The translations under genes were made by a program, and so were the position numbers. From Deltaproteobacteria bacterium (GTDB lineage: Bacteria > Myxococcota_A > Polyangia > Polyangiales > Ga0077539): a DNA stretch of 64,000 bases. The stretch is from positions 119,676-183,675 of the forward strand of contig JAUXYJ010000097.1 of assembly GCA_030694465.1 (NCBI GenBank), given 5' to 3'. Within the stretch, counting starts at the first letter, position 1; every line of letters starts with the position of its first letter. The notes beneath the pieces were generated by a model, which was not told the DNA's origin, searched no databases, and saw nothing but the letters and a program-made list of their open reading frames with translations. This document shows positions 29,388 through 39,962 of the stretch, piece by piece.

Positions 29388-30728
29388 CTAGCGCTGAAAG
29401 TCGTAGACGCTCCCGATGCCCAAAATCTGGGTCAGCTCATCGAGCGCGAGCATGGACTCGCGGGCGAGCGTTGGGTCGATGAGGTCCGAGGGCGTGAGGC
29501 GATCGCGGTATCGCGTGCGCACCCAGCGTTCGAGCTGAGCCGCGAGCGATTCGCTATAGAAAACACTGGGACGAATCGCGTCACGCTCGGCGTCTGTGAG
29601 CGACACGCGGAGCCTCAAACAAGCAGGTCCCCCGCCGTTGTGCATGCTCTGTCGGAGATCCAAGCAGTGCACCTCGGTCACGGGATTGCGACCCGCGACG
29701 ATGCGGTCAAGGACCGCGCGGGCTGCTGGGATCTCGTCGCTGTCTCGCGGCGCGATGAGCGCGAGGGTGTTGTCTCGCCGCTGGACGATTTGCGAGTTAA
29801 ACACGTAGCTCGCGACTGCGTCATCGAGCGAGAGCTCGTACGCGGTGACCACGGTGCTCGAGAAGCTCTCACCGACCTGCGAGGCCAGCGCCGAGAGCGC
29901 CGCGTGGGGGTCTACAAACGCGCTCTCGTGCATGAGCAAATAGTTCATCGAGGCGACCGCGAGCACGTCAGTGTGAAACGCGCCGCCGTCGATTCCGTCT
30001 GGGGATTGCTGGACGAAGAGCGTGCGGGCCGGGTCGAGAAGATGTCTGCGCGCGATGCTCTCGCTCGCTTCGCGTGACTGCCGGGCTGGGTGGAGCTTGG
30101 GGCCTACAAAGCCGCTGTCGCTGCTGCGTCCCCACGCAAAGACGTGGGTCGCGGCGCTGTGATGATCGTACGCAATCAAGCGGAGGTGATTGGCGGCGCC
30201 CTCGTCTGAGAGCAGCTCACCGCTGGGCAATGGCGGGTGCACGACGAACTTGGTGGTGTCGGCGAAGATGGCTTGGAGCACCCGATGGGTCGTCGCGCTC
30301 TCGAGCGATCGATGAAACATGGACTGCAAATTTGCAGGAGAAAAATGCACGCGTGCGTCACGGGTGTCACTGGATGGCGCCACGGTGGCGGCGTTGGCGG
30401 TCCACATGGCGGCGGCGCTTGAGGTCATCTTGAGCGCCTGCGGCCACTCACGCGCAGCGCGTGCGATGACTACCTCGTCGCTGCCCGAGAAGCCCAGCGT
30501 GCGCAGCGTGTGCAGTGACGGTCGTTCGTGTGGAGGGAGCAGCGCTTGCCCTCCGCCCAGTGAGTGCACGAACCGCATTTTGGCGAGCCCCTGCAGGGCA
30601 GCTTCGCGCGGGTTGCTCACCTGACCTTGGTTGACCGTCGAGGCGAAGTTTCCGGGGGCGAGGCCTGCGTAGTTGTGTGTGGGGCCGACGAGACCGTCGA
30701 AGTTGTATTCGAACACGCCGGCGAGCAT
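29388..30728 (-). CDS. astB: AstB-like N-succinylarginine dihydrolase
   Basis: EYNFDGLVGPTHNYAGLAPGN; MHNGGGPACLRLRVSLTDAE active-site Cys region. Confidence 0.88.
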   Translation of the reverse strand: MLAGVFEYNFDGLVGPTHNYAGLAPGNFASTVNQGQVSNPREAALQGLAKMRFVHSLGGGQALLPPHERPSLHTLRTLGFSGSDEVVIARAAREWPQALKMTSSAAAMWTANAATVAPSSDTRDARVHFSPANLQSMFHRSLESATTHRVLQAIFADTTKFVVHPPLPSGELLSDEGAANHLRLIAYDHHSAATHVFAWGRSSDSGFVGPKLHPARQSREASESIARRHLLDPARTLFVQQSPDGIDGGAFHTDVLAVASMNYLLMHESAFVDPHAALSALASQVGESFSSTVVTAYELSLDDAVASYVFNSQIVQRRDNTLALIAPRDSDEIPAARAVLDRIVAGRNPVTEVHCLDLRQSMHNGGGPACLRLRVSLTDAERDAIRPSVFYSESLAAQLERWVRTRYRDRLTPSDLIDPTLARESMLALDELTQILGIGSVYDFQR

Positions 30729-30754
30729 ACCTGCTCGCGAAGCAAAGCTATCGC

Positions 30755-31669
30755 TTAGCCCATCGCGGGCTGCTGCATCGGGCTAAACATTCGATCGAGC
30801 TCGGCCGCGTTGGGGGAGGTATCAAACCGTGGCGGGGGCCCTGGGAGCGGCATCCCGTCTCGCACCCGGCGGTCGTAGTCCTTCTGGCCCACACGCATAA
30901 TGCTCAACCGCAGGTAGTCCGCGAGCGCGCGATAGGCCTCGGGTCCCTGGGGCATCGAGCAGCGCTCAGACAGATCAATGGGCGCGCCAAAGTTCACGGT
31001 GACCGGCATGCCCGTGCCGTCGAAGTTGCCGCGCACCTGGGTCACCAGATCGGGCACCAAGCCCATGATGCACACAGGGATCACGACCGGCTGCGCTTGG
31101 TAGATAATCTCGCCGATGCCAGCGTTGGCCGACAAGAGCGTGTAGGGCTCGGCGGTCTTGTTGCGGGTGCCCTCGGGGTGGTAGCCGATGAGTGAGCCAG
31201 GGCGAGACGCTTCATCCGTGATAAAATCCACGACAAAACGATTGAATGCCTTGCGCTCTTTCTCGCGCAACACGGGCGGATACATCGCCATCGCGGACAT
31301 AAGCGCGTTGACGAGCACGCCGTCCAACCGCTCGTAAAAGTACGACGACCGCACCGGAAAATACATGCGCTCGACCCAGTCCGTGCTTCGCAACAACACC
31401 GACGAGATCACGTAAAAATCCCACATCGTGTTGTGATTGCTCACCAACACTACGCCACGCGAGCGGTCGATGTTGCGCACGTGCTCGAGCCCATCCACGC
31501 TCGTGAGCTTGCTCGTCCCCAGGTAGACCCAGAGCTTGCCAATCGAGTCCAAAAACCTCTGCCCTCTGCGCTTCCAGTCAGGGTCTCGGTTGGCCTTGTC
31601 GGCGATTGCAAACGCGGTGCGCTCAAAGCCCTTGAGCAGCGAGAGTTCGTGTTCGGTCGGTCGTCTCAT
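30755..31669 (-). CDS. PlsC-family 1-acylglycerol-3-phosphate O-acyltransferase
   Basis: VSNHNTMWD (HX4D); GYHPEGTRNKT. Confidence 0.88.
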   Translation of the reverse strand: MRRPTEHELSLLKGFERTAFAIADKANRDPDWKRRGQRFLDSIGKLWVYLGTSKLTSVDGLEHVRNIDRSRGVVLVSNHNTMWDFYVISSVLLRSTDWVERMYFPVRSSYFYERLDGVLVNALMSAMAMYPPVLREKERKAFNRFVVDFITDEASRPGSLIGYHPEGTRNKTAEPYTLLSANAGIGEIIYQAQPVVIPVCIMGLVPDLVTQVRGNFDGTGMPVTVNFGAPIDLSERCSMPQGPEAYRALADYLRLSIMRVGQKDYDRRVRDGMPLPGPPPRFDTSPNAAELDRMFSPMQQPAMG

Positions 31670-31905
31670 GACAGGACGGTGACAGTACCGCGACGGGGCC
31701 GTGGTGGCAAAGTGCCGCAAGCCTCTGGGCGCGATCCCGCGCGATTTTCTTCGACGCTGGTCGTCACGTGGTGGCGCGTTTGAGAGCCAGTCGATTTCTT
31801 TTTCCCTACCAATTGTCAGATAAAATCAGCTTTGAGCCTTCCCCAGTGGGTGTAGCCACGCAGCACTAGGGTGAGGAGCCTACGATTCACGCGGGCTCGT
31901 CCACC

Positions 31906-32460
31906 GTGTCTTTCATGGATGATCTTCGAACCGAGCTGATCTCGCTGCTCGGGGCCCTCGACGGGGTCGCACAGAGCCCTGTCTACCACCCCGAGGGCGA
32001 CGCGCTCTTTCACTCGCTGCAGGTGTTTGAGTGCGCGCTCGCGGGCACACAAGACCCGCTCGTCCTCGCCGCGGCCCTGTTGCACGATGTGGGCAAGGCC
32101 GTCGACGGAGCCCACCACGAAGCCGAGGGCGCCGCCCTCCTCGATGGGCTCGTCGATCAGCAAATTTGCTGGCTTGTAGCGCATCACTTGGATCTGTTGC
32201 GGGCCCCCGAGCGGACCCGCCGAAAGCTCAGACACGACCCAAGGCTCTCGCAGCTGGTGCTCTTGCGACGGTTTGATCTTGCCGGTCGGGACCCTCACGC
32301 CAGCGTGCGTACAGTCGGGTGGGCGGTCGACAAGCTGCTCTCGGTTGCGCACACTTCACGCATCGCGCACGCACTTCATGCGGGCGATCACGAACCCGTC
32401 ATGTCTGTTTTGTTAGATGATTTGCAGGTCACTACGCAAGTGAAGGGAGGCCATGGTTGA
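31906..32460 (+). CDS. HD-domain phosphohydrolase
   Basis: HSLQVFE...AALLHDVGKAVDGAHHEAEGA. Confidence 0.75.
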   Translation: MSFMDDLRTELISLLGALDGVAQSPVYHPEGDALFHSLQVFECALAGTQDPLVLAAALLHDVGKAVDGAHHEAEGAALLDGLVDQQICWLVAHHLDLLRAPERTRRKLRHDPRLSQLVLLRRFDLAGRDPHASVRTVGWAVDKLLSVAHTSRIAHALHAGDHEPVMSVLLDDLQVTTQVKGGHG

Positions 32461-32737
32461 CCCACTCTGCTCCCTTGCCCAAGGGCTCTCGGCGCCCCAA
32501 CCGTCGCGCCGTCTCACGCAGCGATTGCGTCACGCGATCACACGCACGTTGACCCCTGCGCAGCGTGTGGCGGTCGAACTCTATTTCTTCGACGGGCTCT
32601 CGCAGTCTGAAATCGCGCGACGTCTCGGTGTCTCGCAACAGGTGATTCATAAGCGAATTTACGGGGTTGATCGACAGGGGCGTCGCATCGGTGGCGCCCT
32701 CGCAAAGCTGCGGCGTGCACTCGCCGCCACGAGGTAA
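32453..32737 (+). CDS. Sigma-70 region 4-like HTH protein
   Basis: LTPAQRVAVELYFFDGLSQSEIARRLGVSQQVIHKRI. Confidence 0.75.
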   Translation: MVDPLCSLAQGLSAPQPSRRLTQRLRHAITRTLTPAQRVAVELYFFDGLSQSEIARRLGVSQQVIHKRIYGVDRQGRRIGGALAKLRRALAATR

Positions 32738-32743
32738 GAGGTC

Positions 32744-33574
32744 ATGGGTGTCAATCGCTACGGGGGCGTCCGAGCGCTCGTCACGCTCGAGGCCGCACGC
32801 GTGATGTACGAAGAGGGGGTCAAACAATATTTTACTGCCAAGCGCATCGCTGCGCGGCGCGTGTTGGGTCACCGTGAGGCGCGGCAGAGTCACTATCGAC
32901 CCAGCGAATTGCCTTCGAATGGTGAGATCCGCGAGGCGCTCTTGGCTCTCGCAGACCTCGCCGAGGGCTCTTCGCGGGGGAGGCTCTTGTTTGTCATGCG
33001 CGTGCGCGCGCTCGAGGCGATGGAAGCGATGTCCGCGTTTGCTCCGAGGCTCATCGGCTCGGTCGCGACGGGGCACATTCGCCGCGGGAGCGACATTGAC
33101 ATTCAGCTCTTTACCGACGACCCCGATGGGCCAGAGCTGCGCGCGCGTGAGCTTGGCTGGGACGCGACGCCCGAGCGCGTGAGCATCCGCAAGGGTGGCG
33201 AGATCCGAGAGTACCTACACCTTCACGTCGTCGATCAATTCGCGATTGAATTTACAGTGTATCCCGCGCACGACGTTCGCGAGCGCCCGCGAAGCTCAAC
33301 CGACGGAAAGCCCATCGCGCGCAAGTCGATCTCGGCCCTCCACGCGATCCTCGAGCGAGACCACGACGAGGCCTGGGCGCACTACCAGCGCGACGGGACC
33401 CTCTTAGATCTCACCGCGCAGGACCTCGATGACGAGGCTCCGGGTGCGTTCGATGGGCTCCTCGAAGACCTTGATGAGTCCGCCCCTGAAGACTGTGTGC
33501 CTACGGACGAAGAGCGGGCCTGGCTCGAGGGCACCGCGGACTATGACCCGCTGCCGGGGTTTGAGATCGCGTAG
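32744..33574 (+). CDS. Nucleotidyltransferase-domain protein
   Basis: IGSVATGHIRRGSDIDIQLF (GS...DxD). Confidence 0.8.
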   Translation: MGVNRYGGVRALVTLEAARVMYEEGVKQYFTAKRIAARRVLGHREARQSHYRPSELPSNGEIREALLALADLAEGSSRGRLLFVMRVRALEAMEAMSAFAPRLIGSVATGHIRRGSDIDIQLFTDDPDGPELRARELGWDATPERVSIRKGGEIREYLHLHVVDQFAIEFTVYPAHDVRERPRSSTDGKPIARKSISALHAILERDHDEAWAHYQRDGTLLDLTAQDLDDEAPGAFDGLLEDLDESAPEDCVPTDEERAWLEGTADYDPLPGFEIA

Positions 33575-33637
33575 CAAAAGAGCTTCTCTTGTTGTCTTGT
33601 CCGCGATCGTAGCCTCGCTGATTTGAGATACTCACGC

Positions 33638-36600
33638 ATGACCTTGTCCCCGCAAGAAGTGCTCGAAGCCCATGGCTACTTTGCTGACCTGTCACCGAGC
33701 TCGGTTGAACACTTCTTACACTGCTGCAAAGACGGGCCGACGGCAGCGGTTCGGGCCTCTCTCGACCTCGGAATGCCTGTCGATTCGCAGGTAGAGATCA
33801 CACGCGAGTCAGCGCTCATCAAGGCCGCAGAGGGCGGCTCGATCGAGCGCATAGAGCTCTTGCTCGCCCGTGGTGCGACGCTCGAACTGCGCGACTCGCT
33901 CGGTGACACCGCGCTTCGGACCGCGCTCAACTGGGGCCACCCCGACGCAGCGCGCTTGCTAGCGCAGCACGGCGCGAGCCTCATCGCCGAGGATCACTAC
34001 GGTCGATGTGCGCTCACGATGGCCATCAGCAACGGGCGCGACGACCACGCGCAAATGCTGCTCGAGCTTGGCGCCCCACCCATGTTCGAGAGCAAGAAAA
34101 TCCCGGGGCTCTCGCCCATGGAGTTGGTCTTGCAAAAGCGCAACGGGGTGGTCTTGAAGGCCATGCTCGCGCACGGCGCGGACCCCAACATGGTGGTGAA
34201 CGCGCAGGGACAGCGCCCACTCCATCGCGCTGTTTGCGGGTCTGCAGCGGACCTCGTTGCGCTGCTGTGTGAGTCAGGCGCAGATCCCCATTTGTGCGAT
34301 GCGCATGGGACGAGCGCCATGGCTGCGGCGCTTGAGCTGGGCCACGAGGCCGTGATCGATACGATCGGAGGATTTGCGCTCGAGCGCTCGGTCGAAGAGC
34401 AGCTTCGTGCGCGGGCGCTGGTGTTTCGCTGCGCAATGGCTGGCGATTTTGAAGGGGTTCTCGATGCGCTGGCCGAGGCAGAGCTGCCCATCGATGTGCG
34501 CAACGCCGAGTGCAAGACCCTCCTCATGCTCGCGTGTGAGCAAGGCTCTCTTGAGGGCGTCACGGCGTTGCTCGAGGCGGGCGCAGCGGTCTCTGTGCAG
34601 GGGCTCTATGGCGCGACGGCGCTGAGCTGCACCAAGGGCGAAAACGCGCGTGCGATCGTCATGCGTTTGGTGGCGCGTGGCGCGCGTGATGTGGACGCAG
34701 AAGGTCGTCTAGGGCTGCTCCCGAGCGCCGTGTGGAACCAGCAGGTCGACATCGTGGATCTCTTGCTCAGCGCCATCGACGGGCTCGCTGTATCGAGCTG
34801 GACCAAGCTGATGTCCTCGGCCGTGATGCAGCGCAATGTCGCGCTGATCGATCGCCTGCATCGAGCGGGTTCGCCTCTTGATTTGCAGAACGAAATCGGA
34901 GGCGAGACGCCCCTGCACATGGCCGTAGCGTCCTACGAATCGCCCGAGGTCGTAGCGTACCTCTTGGCCCACGGCGTCGACGCAGACCTCCGCGACGCGA
35001 CGGCGTTTACGCCCCTCCACAAGGCTTGCTCGGCACACCGCGACGACTCGGCGATGGACGTGATGCGGATGTTGCTCGCCCACGGCGCCTCGCTCGACGC
35101 GCTCGACAAGTACTCGCGGACGCCGTTTGAGTGCTGTCACGCCGAGACACGCGCGGCGCTAAGACACCTTGTTGTCGACGAGCCGCTCGCGCAGGGGCAG
35201 ACTGTCGCGTCGCTCGCGGGCGCGCAGAGCTGGGGCTCGCTGCCCATCTGGCTTAGCGCGGGTCGGCGTGACGAATTGCTGGAGCTTCTGTCACTCGGAG
35301 TGGCGTTCGAGCCAAGCCCCGATGTCTGCAGTGCACCGCTGATGCAGGCCGCGATCGAGGCCCACGACGCAGCGCTCGTGCGGCTGCTGATCGCGCGTGG
35401 CGCCGATGTCCATCGCAGGACGCACTACGGCACCAACTGCGTGTCGCACGCCGCGATCGCGGGCTCGGTCGAGCTCGTCGAGATGCTCTTGGACGCGGGG
35501 GCCGACCCCTGTGTCGAAGACGACTTTCATGTCAGCGCGATGCACAACGCGGCGGCGCATGCGCCGGTGCTTGAGGTCTTGCTCGCGCGTGGTCACTCGC
35601 CTGGCTTGGGTCGCGTGGGGACGCCGCTCTTGAGCGCGATCGGCGCCAACGCGGCCGCGAGCGTCGCGCTGTTGCTCCACGCGGGCGCGTCGCCCAACGT
35701 GTGCGATCCGCACAAGCGCCAGCCCATTTTTATGGCAATTTCTCAGGCAAATCACGATATTTTGCGCCTCCTGCTTGATCACAATGCAGACCTCCACCAG
35801 CGCGCGCTCGGCTCGGGTGACACGCCCTTGATCGCAGCCGCAAAGAAGGGCGATGGCACCGCGGTGGCCATGTTGCTCGGTGCAGGCGCCGACCCGCTCG
35901 AGCAAGACCGCGACGGAGAAAACGCGCTCGGGTTTATCGCGCAGCGCAGAGAGCTTCGCGTGCAGTTTGCGGCGCTGTTGACGCAGCATGGGAGGGTCCT
36001 CGGCGCGCCGGTGTTGCGTGAGCCTCTCGCGCGCGAACTCACGGCGCCGAGCGCGTTTTTCTCTGCGATTTATCAAGGAGAATTGCAGCTTGTTGAAGCG
36101 CTGATCGCCGAGGGCTCTGAGATTAACCAGCGTGACCCGTGGGGTGTCACTGCGCTGATGCATGCGATCGGGGCAGGCCGCTTGGATCTCGCGCGCTTGC
36201 TCCTTGAGCACGGCGCAGATCCAGGACTGTGCGACCCGGCAGGGGCCAACGCCGCTGGCTACGCGAGCTTTGAGGACTCGGCCAAGTGTGACGCTCTGCT
36301 GAGTGAATTTGCAGACGAACACACGCTCGCAACGGACGTCTTGAATGCCCGCGCGGCTCGCGCGCTAGCAGCGATCGAGACGCGTCGCGCCCTCGAGAGT
36401 GGCGAGCTACAAAAGATCGCTGAGCTGCTCCGAGCCCAAAAGCTCCACCCGTATGTGACCGAGTCAGGGGTGAGCCTCGCGGCACTCGCGGTGACCGTCG
36501 GTGACAGTGACTTGTTGGATTTTGTCAGGCAATTGGGCCTTAGCGTGCACCTCACAGACCTGCGACAGAACAACCCACTCGCGCTCGCCGTGGGGCAAGG

Positions 36601-37156
36601 ACACTACGCGCTGGCGGACACACTCTTAGAAGCGGGCGCCGAAGTGGACGCGGTGGTCGGTGGCCACACGCTGCTGGCGCGCATGCTCGATGGCTACAAC
36701 GACGAGGCCTCGTGTTGGCTTGTCGAGCACGGCGCGTCGCCCAATGTACGCGCCGTCAACGGCCAGCCCCTGGTGCTCTTTGCCGCACAAACGGGCCAGG
36801 GAAACGTTGGCCAAGCCCTGATCGCGCGCGGCGCGGATGTCCATGTGCGCGACGAAGATGGCGGCAATGTCTTGCATCGCGCGGTTGAGAACTGGTGGGG
36901 AAGCGAGCCCCTCGCGATCGCCGCCGTGGCCAAAGGTGCCGCTGTGCAGTGCTATGACGCAAGCGACTTGAGCCCGCTCGCGGTCGCCGTCGAGACCGGT
37001 CGCGAAGAGGCCGCGCAGTTCTTGCTGTCACACGGCGCGCAGTGGGACGCGCTCCCCGAGGGTGCAGACCCTGAGCGGAGCGCCCGCGCGATCGCCGAGC
37101 TCGTGGGCATCGATTGCGCGACGTGGGGCCAGCCGCCGCGCGACGAGCCCGCATAG
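33638..37156 (+). CDS. Large ankyrin-repeat protein
   Basis: Many tandem ankyrin units, e.g. GDTALRTALNWGHPDAARLLAQHGASL, GVTALMHAIGAGRLDLARLLLEHGADP. Confidence 0.92.
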   Translation: MTLSPQEVLEAHGYFADLSPSSVEHFLHCCKDGPTAAVRASLDLGMPVDSQVEITRESALIKAAEGGSIERIELLLARGATLELRDSLGDTALRTALNWGHPDAARLLAQHGASLIAEDHYGRCALTMAISNGRDDHAQMLLELGAPPMFESKKIPGLSPMELVLQKRNGVVLKAMLAHGADPNMVVNAQGQRPLHRAVCGSAADLVALLCESGADPHLCDAHGTSAMAAALELGHEAVIDTIGGFALERSVEEQLRARALVFRCAMAGDFEGVLDALAEAELPIDVRNAECKTLLMLACEQGSLEGVTALLEAGAAVSVQGLYGATALSCTKGENARAIVMRLVARGARDVDAEGRLGLLPSAVWNQQVDIVDLLLSAIDGLAVSSWTKLMSSAVMQRNVALIDRLHRAGSPLDLQNEIGGETPLHMAVASYESPEVVAYLLAHGVDADLRDATAFTPLHKACSAHRDDSAMDVMRMLLAHGASLDALDKYSRTPFECCHAETRAALRHLVVDEPLAQGQTVASLAGAQSWGSLPIWLSAGRRDELLELLSLGVAFEPSPDVCSAPLMQAAIEAHDAALVRLLIARGADVHRRTHYGTNCVSHAAIAGSVELVEMLLDAGADPCVEDDFHVSAMHNAAAHAPVLEVLLARGHSPGLGRVGTPLLSAIGANAAASVALLLHAGASPNVCDPHKRQPIFMAISQANHDILRLLLDHNADLHQRALGSGDTPLIAAAKKGDGTAVAMLLGAGADPLEQDRDGENALGFIAQRRELRVQFAALLTQHGRVLGAPVLREPLARELTAPSAFFSAIYQGELQLVEALIAEGSEINQRDPWGVTALMHAIGAGRLDLARLLLEHGADPGLCDPAGANAAGYASFEDSAKCDALLSEFADEHTLATDVLNARAARALAAIETRRALESGELQKIAELLRAQKLHPYVTESGVSLAALAVTVGDSDLLDFVRQLGLSVHLTDLRQNNPLALAVGQGHYALADTLLEAGAEVDAVVGGHTLLARMLDGYNDEASCWLVEHGASPNVRAVNGQPLVLFAAQTGQGNVGQALIARGADVHVRDEDGGNVLHRAVENWWGSEPLAIAAVAKGAAVQCYDASDLSPLAVAVETGREEAAQFLLSHGAQWDALPEGADPERSARAIAELVGIDCATWGQPPRDEPA

Positions 37157-37244
37157 TCCGTTGCAAATTCGCTGATCAAATCACCGAGCACTGGCCAACC
37201 GCGCGAGATGGCCCCAAGCTCTCGCGCAAGGAGAAGCTCAGACG

Positions 37245-37901
37245 ATGTTTCACTTTCTCAAACGCGCACCGGTGATGATCTCGGCCGAAGAAGCGCTCGT
37301 CGGCCGCGCAGAGCCGCTCAAGATCTCGGGCAAGCACACGGTGCTGGGCACCTCGATGATGCTGCCTTTTGAGCCGCCGATTCAATTCGCGCTCTTCGCG
37401 ATGGGCTGCTTCTGGGGTGCCGAGCGCGCGTTCTGGAAGCTCGCCGGAGTGCACTCGACCGCGGTGGGCTACACCGCGGGCTATACGCAGAACCCTACCT
37501 ACGAAGAGGTCTGCTCGGGCCGCACGGGGCACACCGAGGCGGTGCTCGTGGCGTACGACCCTGCCAAAATCTCTTTTGATTCGCTGCTCAAAGCGTTCTG
37601 GGAGTCTCACGACCCCACGACCCCTAACCGCCAAGGCAACGACGTCGGGACCCAATACCGCTCAGGGCTCTACACCACGAGCAAGAGCCAATACAGCGAG
37701 GCGCTCTTGTCACGTGACGTCTATCAGCGCGCGCTCACCGAAGCGGGCCGCGGAAGCATCGCGACAGAGATCCGCAAAGCCGAGGCTTTTTACTACGCAG
37801 AAGAGTATCACCAGCAATACTTAGACAAGAACCCCGGGGGCTATTGTGGCCTCGGTGGCACCGGTGTTTCGTGCCCTGTAGGGACCGGCGTCGCAGTGTG
37901 A
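37245..37901 (+). CDS. msrA: Peptide methionine sulfoxide reductase A
   Basis: [48 protein letters not shown]. Confidence 0.95.
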   Translation: MFHFLKRAPVMISAEEALVGRAEPLKISGKHTVLGTSMMLPFEPPIQFALFAMGCFWGAERAFWKLAGVHSTAVGYTAGYTQNPTYEEVCSGRTGHTEAVLVAYDPAKISFDSLLKAFWESHDPTTPNRQGNDVGTQYRSGLYTTSKSQYSEALLSRDVYQRALTEAGRGSIATEIRKAEAFYYAEEYHQQYLDKNPGGYCGLGGTGVSCPVGTGVAV

Positions 37902-37908
37902 ACTAGGT

Positions 37909-39087
37909 TCACAATTCGGTCCCTGCGTCGCGGTCACGGGGTCGCTCGACGCCCTCGCGTGCGTGGCGCTCTGAGACACTGTCACGCACAAATGTGTGCA
38001 ATTCACCAGTGATTCTCACTGGGCGTCCCTGCACTACGCCGCGCGCTTCGTAGGACGCGTGCACCTCGTGCCCTGGCTCGAGCGACGCGTGCTGATAGCG
38101 CACAGCGCCAGCGTCTTGACCGACCACGCTCTCGATCACGCGCCCATCGGCGAGCACTACGCGCAGGGACTTCACGATCCCGTCGCGCTGTGCACCGAGG
38201 GTCCAGTGCATGCCCACGGCGACCCTCTGTTGCGCCATCACGTAGGCCGTTGGGCTGGGCCATCGGCGCCTGGGATCGACCAACATGAGCCCTCGATCGG
38301 GCGTGGCAAAGACGCCACGGTCAAAGCCGTCGGCCTGCAAATCAAGCGCTGGATCTGTGCTGTTGACCCACTCAATGTGCAGAGACATTCGGCCTGGCTC
38401 GGGGTGCGGCCCGCGCATAAGGGGCAGCGCCGACGCGAGCGCCTGCACATCGCGCACACAGCGTGGTTGCAACGGCGTGGGCAATCCCTGGCAGCGCGCG
38501 ACGTCGTGCTCGGCGATCGCACGGCATCGGGTCGCCTCGGTGGGGCCCGCGCCCGCGCAGCGTGACGGGGCTCGCGTGGCCAGCGCGACGCAGAGGCTGT
38601 CGGGCCCCGGCTCGTCGAGCGCATCGGGGCAGAGCGTGTAATTTTGCAGGGCGATCGCTACGCGAGTCACACAGGCGCGCGAGACAGACGGAAGCGCGAT
38701 CGAGGTACAGAGCGAGGGGTCTCGAAGCTCAGTAGCGAGCGAGAGCCTGCATGCATCTTCGGTGAGCTGGCCATAGCCCATCGTGTCGACAGCGGCGGCG
38801 AGGGTAGGAGAAAGCCCCTCGTTTGCGCGGCGGACGCACGCGCCGAGGGCACCGGACAGCTCGCTGGCGCTGGACAAAGCGTGCGCATCGGGCGCGACGC
38901 CCAAGAGCCAAGGACCCGGAGGCCGAGGGTCGGTCGAGCGCGCAATCGAAGCGTCTGTGCTGGGATGCGCTACACGGCATGCCTGCAAAATCGCACACAA
39001 AAAGGCGCACGAGAGCGCATGTTTTGCCGAAGCGAGTCTCTGAGCGTGGCGAGCGCACGCGGCGACGATGGTTGAACTTGAGTGCAT
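37909..39087 (-). CDS. Hypothetical Cys-rich lipoprotein
   Basis: Lipobox-like LCAILQAC; conserved reading frame. Confidence 0.6.
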   Translation of the reverse strand: MHSSSTIVAACARHAQRLASAKHALSCAFLCAILQACRVAHPSTDASIARSTDPRPPGPWLLGVAPDAHALSSASELSGALGACVRRANEGLSPTLAAAVDTMGYGQLTEDACRLSLATELRDPSLCTSIALPSVSRACVTRVAIALQNYTLCPDALDEPGPDSLCVALATRAPSRCAGAGPTEATRCRAIAEHDVARCQGLPTPLQPRCVRDVQALASALPLMRGPHPEPGRMSLHIEWVNSTDPALDLQADGFDRGVFATPDRGLMLVDPRRRWPSPTAYVMAQQRVAVGMHWTLGAQRDGIVKSLRVVLADGRVIESVVGQDAGAVRYQHASLEPGHEVHASYEARGVVQGRPVRITGELHTFVRDSVSERHAREGVERPRDRDAGTEL

Positions 39088-39136
39088 TGCGGGCTGGCAG
39101 GCAGTGACTGGGTGGCGATACGATCGTGTCACGTTC

Positions 39137-39790
39137 ATGTCCAATCACGGCGATGCTCTGTTTGCGCGCTTCGGGCGCCAGTTTGAACCCGGCTCGGTGA
39201 TCTTTACTGAGGGAGAACATGGCAAGCACATGTTTGTGCTGCAGTCGGGGCGCGTGAGAATTGTCAAAGAGCACGCGAGCGGGGCGCGCGTTTTGGCGGT
39301 GTTGGGGCCCGGCGAGTTCTTTGGTGAGATGGCCATTCTCAACGACAAACCGCGGACCGCGACCGCCGAGGCCGTCGACGTCGTGCAGGTCTTAGCGCTC
39401 GATGGCCGAATGTTTGAGTCGATGGTTGTTGGCAACACCGAGATCGCCGTTCGGCTCATCAAGAAGTTGTCGCGCAGGCTCGACAGCGCCAACGCGCTGA
39501 TCGAGATCTTGATGGAGCAAGACCCGCGGGTGCGTGTGATTCTAGGGCTCTCGCGCATCGCCGAAGAGTTCGGGACCCAGACCGATGAGGGGGTCTATGT
39601 GCCGGTCTCGACGGTCGAGCTTGCGTCGCAGATTGGGCTGGGAGAGAGCCACGTCGAAGAGGTCATGGTGCGGCTCGCGCGTCTGAAGATTCTCACCGCC
39701 GTCCCCGAGGGAGGGTGGGTCATCCGTGAGCCCGCGCGCCTGCAAGAGTTTTTGGAGTTTCTCGAGATGCGCGATCGCGTCGACGGATGA
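39137..39790 (+). CDS. Crp/Fnr family transcriptional regulator
   Basis: Cyclic-nucleotide-binding fold GPGEFFGEMAILNDKPRTATAEA plus C-terminal HTH VSTVELASQIGLGESHVEEVMVRL. Confidence 0.88.
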   Translation: MSNHGDALFARFGRQFEPGSVIFTEGEHGKHMFVLQSGRVRIVKEHASGARVLAVLGPGEFFGEMAILNDKPRTATAEAVDVVQVLALDGRMFESMVVGNTEIAVRLIKKLSRRLDSANALIEILMEQDPRVRVILGLSRIAEEFGTQTDEGVYVPVSTVELASQIGLGESHVEEVMVRLARLKILTAVPEGGWVIREPARLQEFLEFLEMRDRVDG

Positions 39791-39962
39791 ATCGGCCTGT
39801 GATTGGACAGGTCGAACGCGCGTAGTCTCACGGGGATCACTGTGGTTGGCGGGGACTCGCTCCGAGCGCGATCGCGGCGGTGAGCGGTTTCGGTGTTTTG
39901 ACAACCAGGGATGCTGAGCGCGTGCGGTTCGTGCAGGTTCGTTGCGAAGTGTGCGCCGAGCG

